Shown here in pieces: positions 6,204-6,970 of a DNA stretch of 6,970 bases. The position numbers were made by a program, and so were the translations under genes. The DNA is from CAZIWJ01 sp964542855 (GTDB lineage: Bacteria > Bacteroidota > Bacteroidia > Cytophagales > Cyclobacteriaceae): NCBI GenBank assembly GCA_964542855.1, contig CAZIWJ010000198.1:1-6970 (forward strand), written 5' to 3'. Every line of letters starts with the position of its first letter. Position 1 is the stretch's first letter. A model generated the notes under the pieces. That model searched no databases, was not told where the DNA came from, and saw only the letters and a program-made list of their open reading frames with translations.

Positions 6204-6274
6204 AATCCTTCTGGTTTTAGCAGCGTTAGCACAACCTCTACTGTCAGGTAAATCTTATATTTTTAGCAAGGGTA

Positions 6275-6305
6275 TTTGAAAAAAATATAAAAAGATATAC
6301 TTTTG
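6275..6305 (+). promoter_or_regulatory. Bacteroidota housekeeping promoter of the tRNA-Gln gene
   Basis: TTTG at 6275-6278 and TACTTTTG at 6298-6305 are exactly 19 bases apart, an exact match to the phylum consensus. The start would be near 6312, about 20 bases before the mature tRNA. The flanking DNA is AT-rich. This is one of the firmest signs of the phylum in the window. Confidence 0.8.
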
Positions 6306-6331
6306 TACTCCCAAACGAAAAAACACTGCAA

Positions 6332-6404
6332 TGTCCGATGGTGTAATTGGCAACACGTCTGGTTTTGGTCCAGAAGAGTCTAGGTTCGAGCCCTAGTCGG
6401 ACAA
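6332..6404 (+). tRNA. tRNA-Gln, anticodon UUG
   Basis: A full cloverleaf is visible: acceptor stem TGTCCGA (6332-6338) pairs with TCGGACA (6397-6403), followed by discriminator A. The D stem is GTGT/ACAC, and the anticodon stem TCTGG/CCAGA encloses loop TTTTGGT, giving anticodon TTG (reads CAA, Gln). The T arm is CTAGG, TTCGAGC, CCTAG. The CCA end is not encoded. It has its own promoter and a terminator, and lies just before prs. No copy of its 3' end occurs elsewhere in the window, so nothing suggests use as an attachment site. Confidence 0.96.
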
Positions 6405-6410
6405 CTTCAC

Positions 6411-6448
6411 AACAATCTCGGTCATGATCGGGATTGTTTTTTTATTTT
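6411..6448 (+). terminator. Intrinsic terminator after tRNA-Gln, 17 bases before prs
   Basis: AACAATCTCG pairs with CGGGATTGTT (ten pairs including one G-T) around an eight-base loop, followed by TTTTTATTTT. This is a strong rho-independent terminator seven bases after the tRNA. Because prs starts at 6466 with no visible promoter in between, it may also act as an attenuator for read-through into prs. Confidence 0.85.
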
Positions 6449-6465
6449 CATCAAATTGAATTGTA

Positions 6466-6970
6466 ATGCTTGAGTACAGTGTGAAGTTGTTTTCAGGGAC
6501 GGAAACCCGCTACCTGGCTGAAAAAATTGCTCAGCATTACGGGCAGCCGCTTGGGGATTTGGTGGTAGAAAAATTCAGCGATGGAGAACTTTCTCCCTAC
6601 TTTGCAGAATCGGTCAGGGGATGTGATGTGTTCCTCATCCAGTCTACTTTTGGCCCATCCGACAACCTGATGGAACTCCTACTCATGATCGACGCCGCAC
6701 GACGAGCAAGTGCCAAGTATGTTACTGTAGTTATACCCTATTACGGGTACGCCCGCCAGGACAGGAAAGATAAGCCCAGAGTAAGCATTGGAGCTAAACT
6801 AAAGGCGAACCTCATATCGGCCGCTGGCGTTGACCGGGTAATGACCTGCGATTTACACGCCGGCCAGATTCAGGCTTTTTTCGATATTCCGGTTGACCAC
6901 TTCGACGGCAGTTATATTTTCGTCCCTTACCTGAAAACGCTCGATACCAGCAACCTTATTTTTGCATCAC
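6466..6970 (+). CDS. prs: Ribose-phosphate pyrophosphokinase (PRPP synthetase), 5' part, cut by window edge
   Basis: The enzyme makes phosphoribosyl pyrophosphate from ribose 5-phosphate and ATP in the cytoplasm, feeding nucleotide, histidine and tryptophan synthesis. About 168 residues of the usual 310 or so are present. Seen: VKLFSGTETRYLAEKIA (6-22), the FSDGE block (37-41), PYYGYARQDRKDKPR (91-105) with the ATP-contacting Arg-Gln pair R97/Q98, and the PRPP-synthetase signature DLHAGQIQAFFDIPVD (129-144) with metal-binding H131. The signature usually has Gly where A137 stands, a mild change. The ATG at 6466 puts the first strand at the normal place. No Shine-Dalgarno is seen. The gene lies right after the tRNA-Gln terminator. 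Confidence 0.96.
   Translation, partial: MLEYSVKLFSGTETRYLAEKIAQHYGQPLGDLVVEKFSDGELSPYFAESVRGCDVFLIQSTFGPSDNLMELLLMIDAARRASAKYVTVVIPYYGYARQDRKDKPRVSIGAKLKANLISAAGVDRVMTCDLHAGQIQAFFDIPVDHFDGSYIFVPYLKTLDTSNLIFAS

Noticed and set aside
6332..6404. tRNA-Gln as an integration site for the restriction module
   Set aside because: The module is more than 2 kb away, no integrase is present, and no repeat of the tRNA 3' end is found in the window.
1..6970. CRISPR array or tandem repeats
   Set aside because: No regularly spaced repeats were seen; only the short half-sites around 1071-1119 recur.

Overview
The window looks like a chromosomal segment of a Bacteroidota bacterium, probably Cytophagales-like. 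Three things support this. Two promoters match the phylum's housekeeping consensus (TTG or TTTG, 19 bases, TAnnTTTG), one before the tRNA and one before the universal stress gene. Most starts lack a Shine-Dalgarno sequence. The Prs protein reads like those I know from the phylum. The genus cannot be fixed from sequence alone.

Layout, left to right. Bases 1-647 are the decayed end of an IS3-family insertion sequence on the minus strand, with several frameshifts and a recognisable terminal end near 647. Next is a minus-strand gene for a 72-residue XRE/Cro-type helix-turn-helix regulator (810-1028). A 441-base AT-rich control region follows. It holds a perfect 10+10 inverted repeat, two further hairpins, a leftward intrinsic terminator, and a 25-codon minus-strand reading frame of doubtful status. 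Then comes a tightly coupled pair, mcrB-like GTPase/ATPase and mcrC-like PD-(D/E)xK nuclease (1470-4134, overlapping by 11 bases), which together form a type IV (modification-dependent) restriction module.

From about 4140 rightward the content looks like resident chromosome: a divergent tandem universal stress protein with its own promoter, a two-gene unit of unrecognised membrane proteins, a tRNA-Gln(UUG) with promoter and terminator, and the start of prs (ribose-phosphate pyrophosphokinase), cut by the window edge.

How it works together (inference): the defence module sits between an IS remnant and conserved genes, as is typical of accessory insertions. The McrB-like motor lacks an N-terminal DNA-recognition domain and instead has a large insert between its Walker A and Walker B motifs, and its NTxD signature reads NTAN. 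The McrC-like partner has a complete nuclease site (D306, D319, K321, plus Q337 and Y341). The divergent XRE protein and the palindrome between the genes suggest local transcriptional control of the restriction module. This variant McrBC module with its control region is the most interesting part of the window. I see no clearly unprecedented system.
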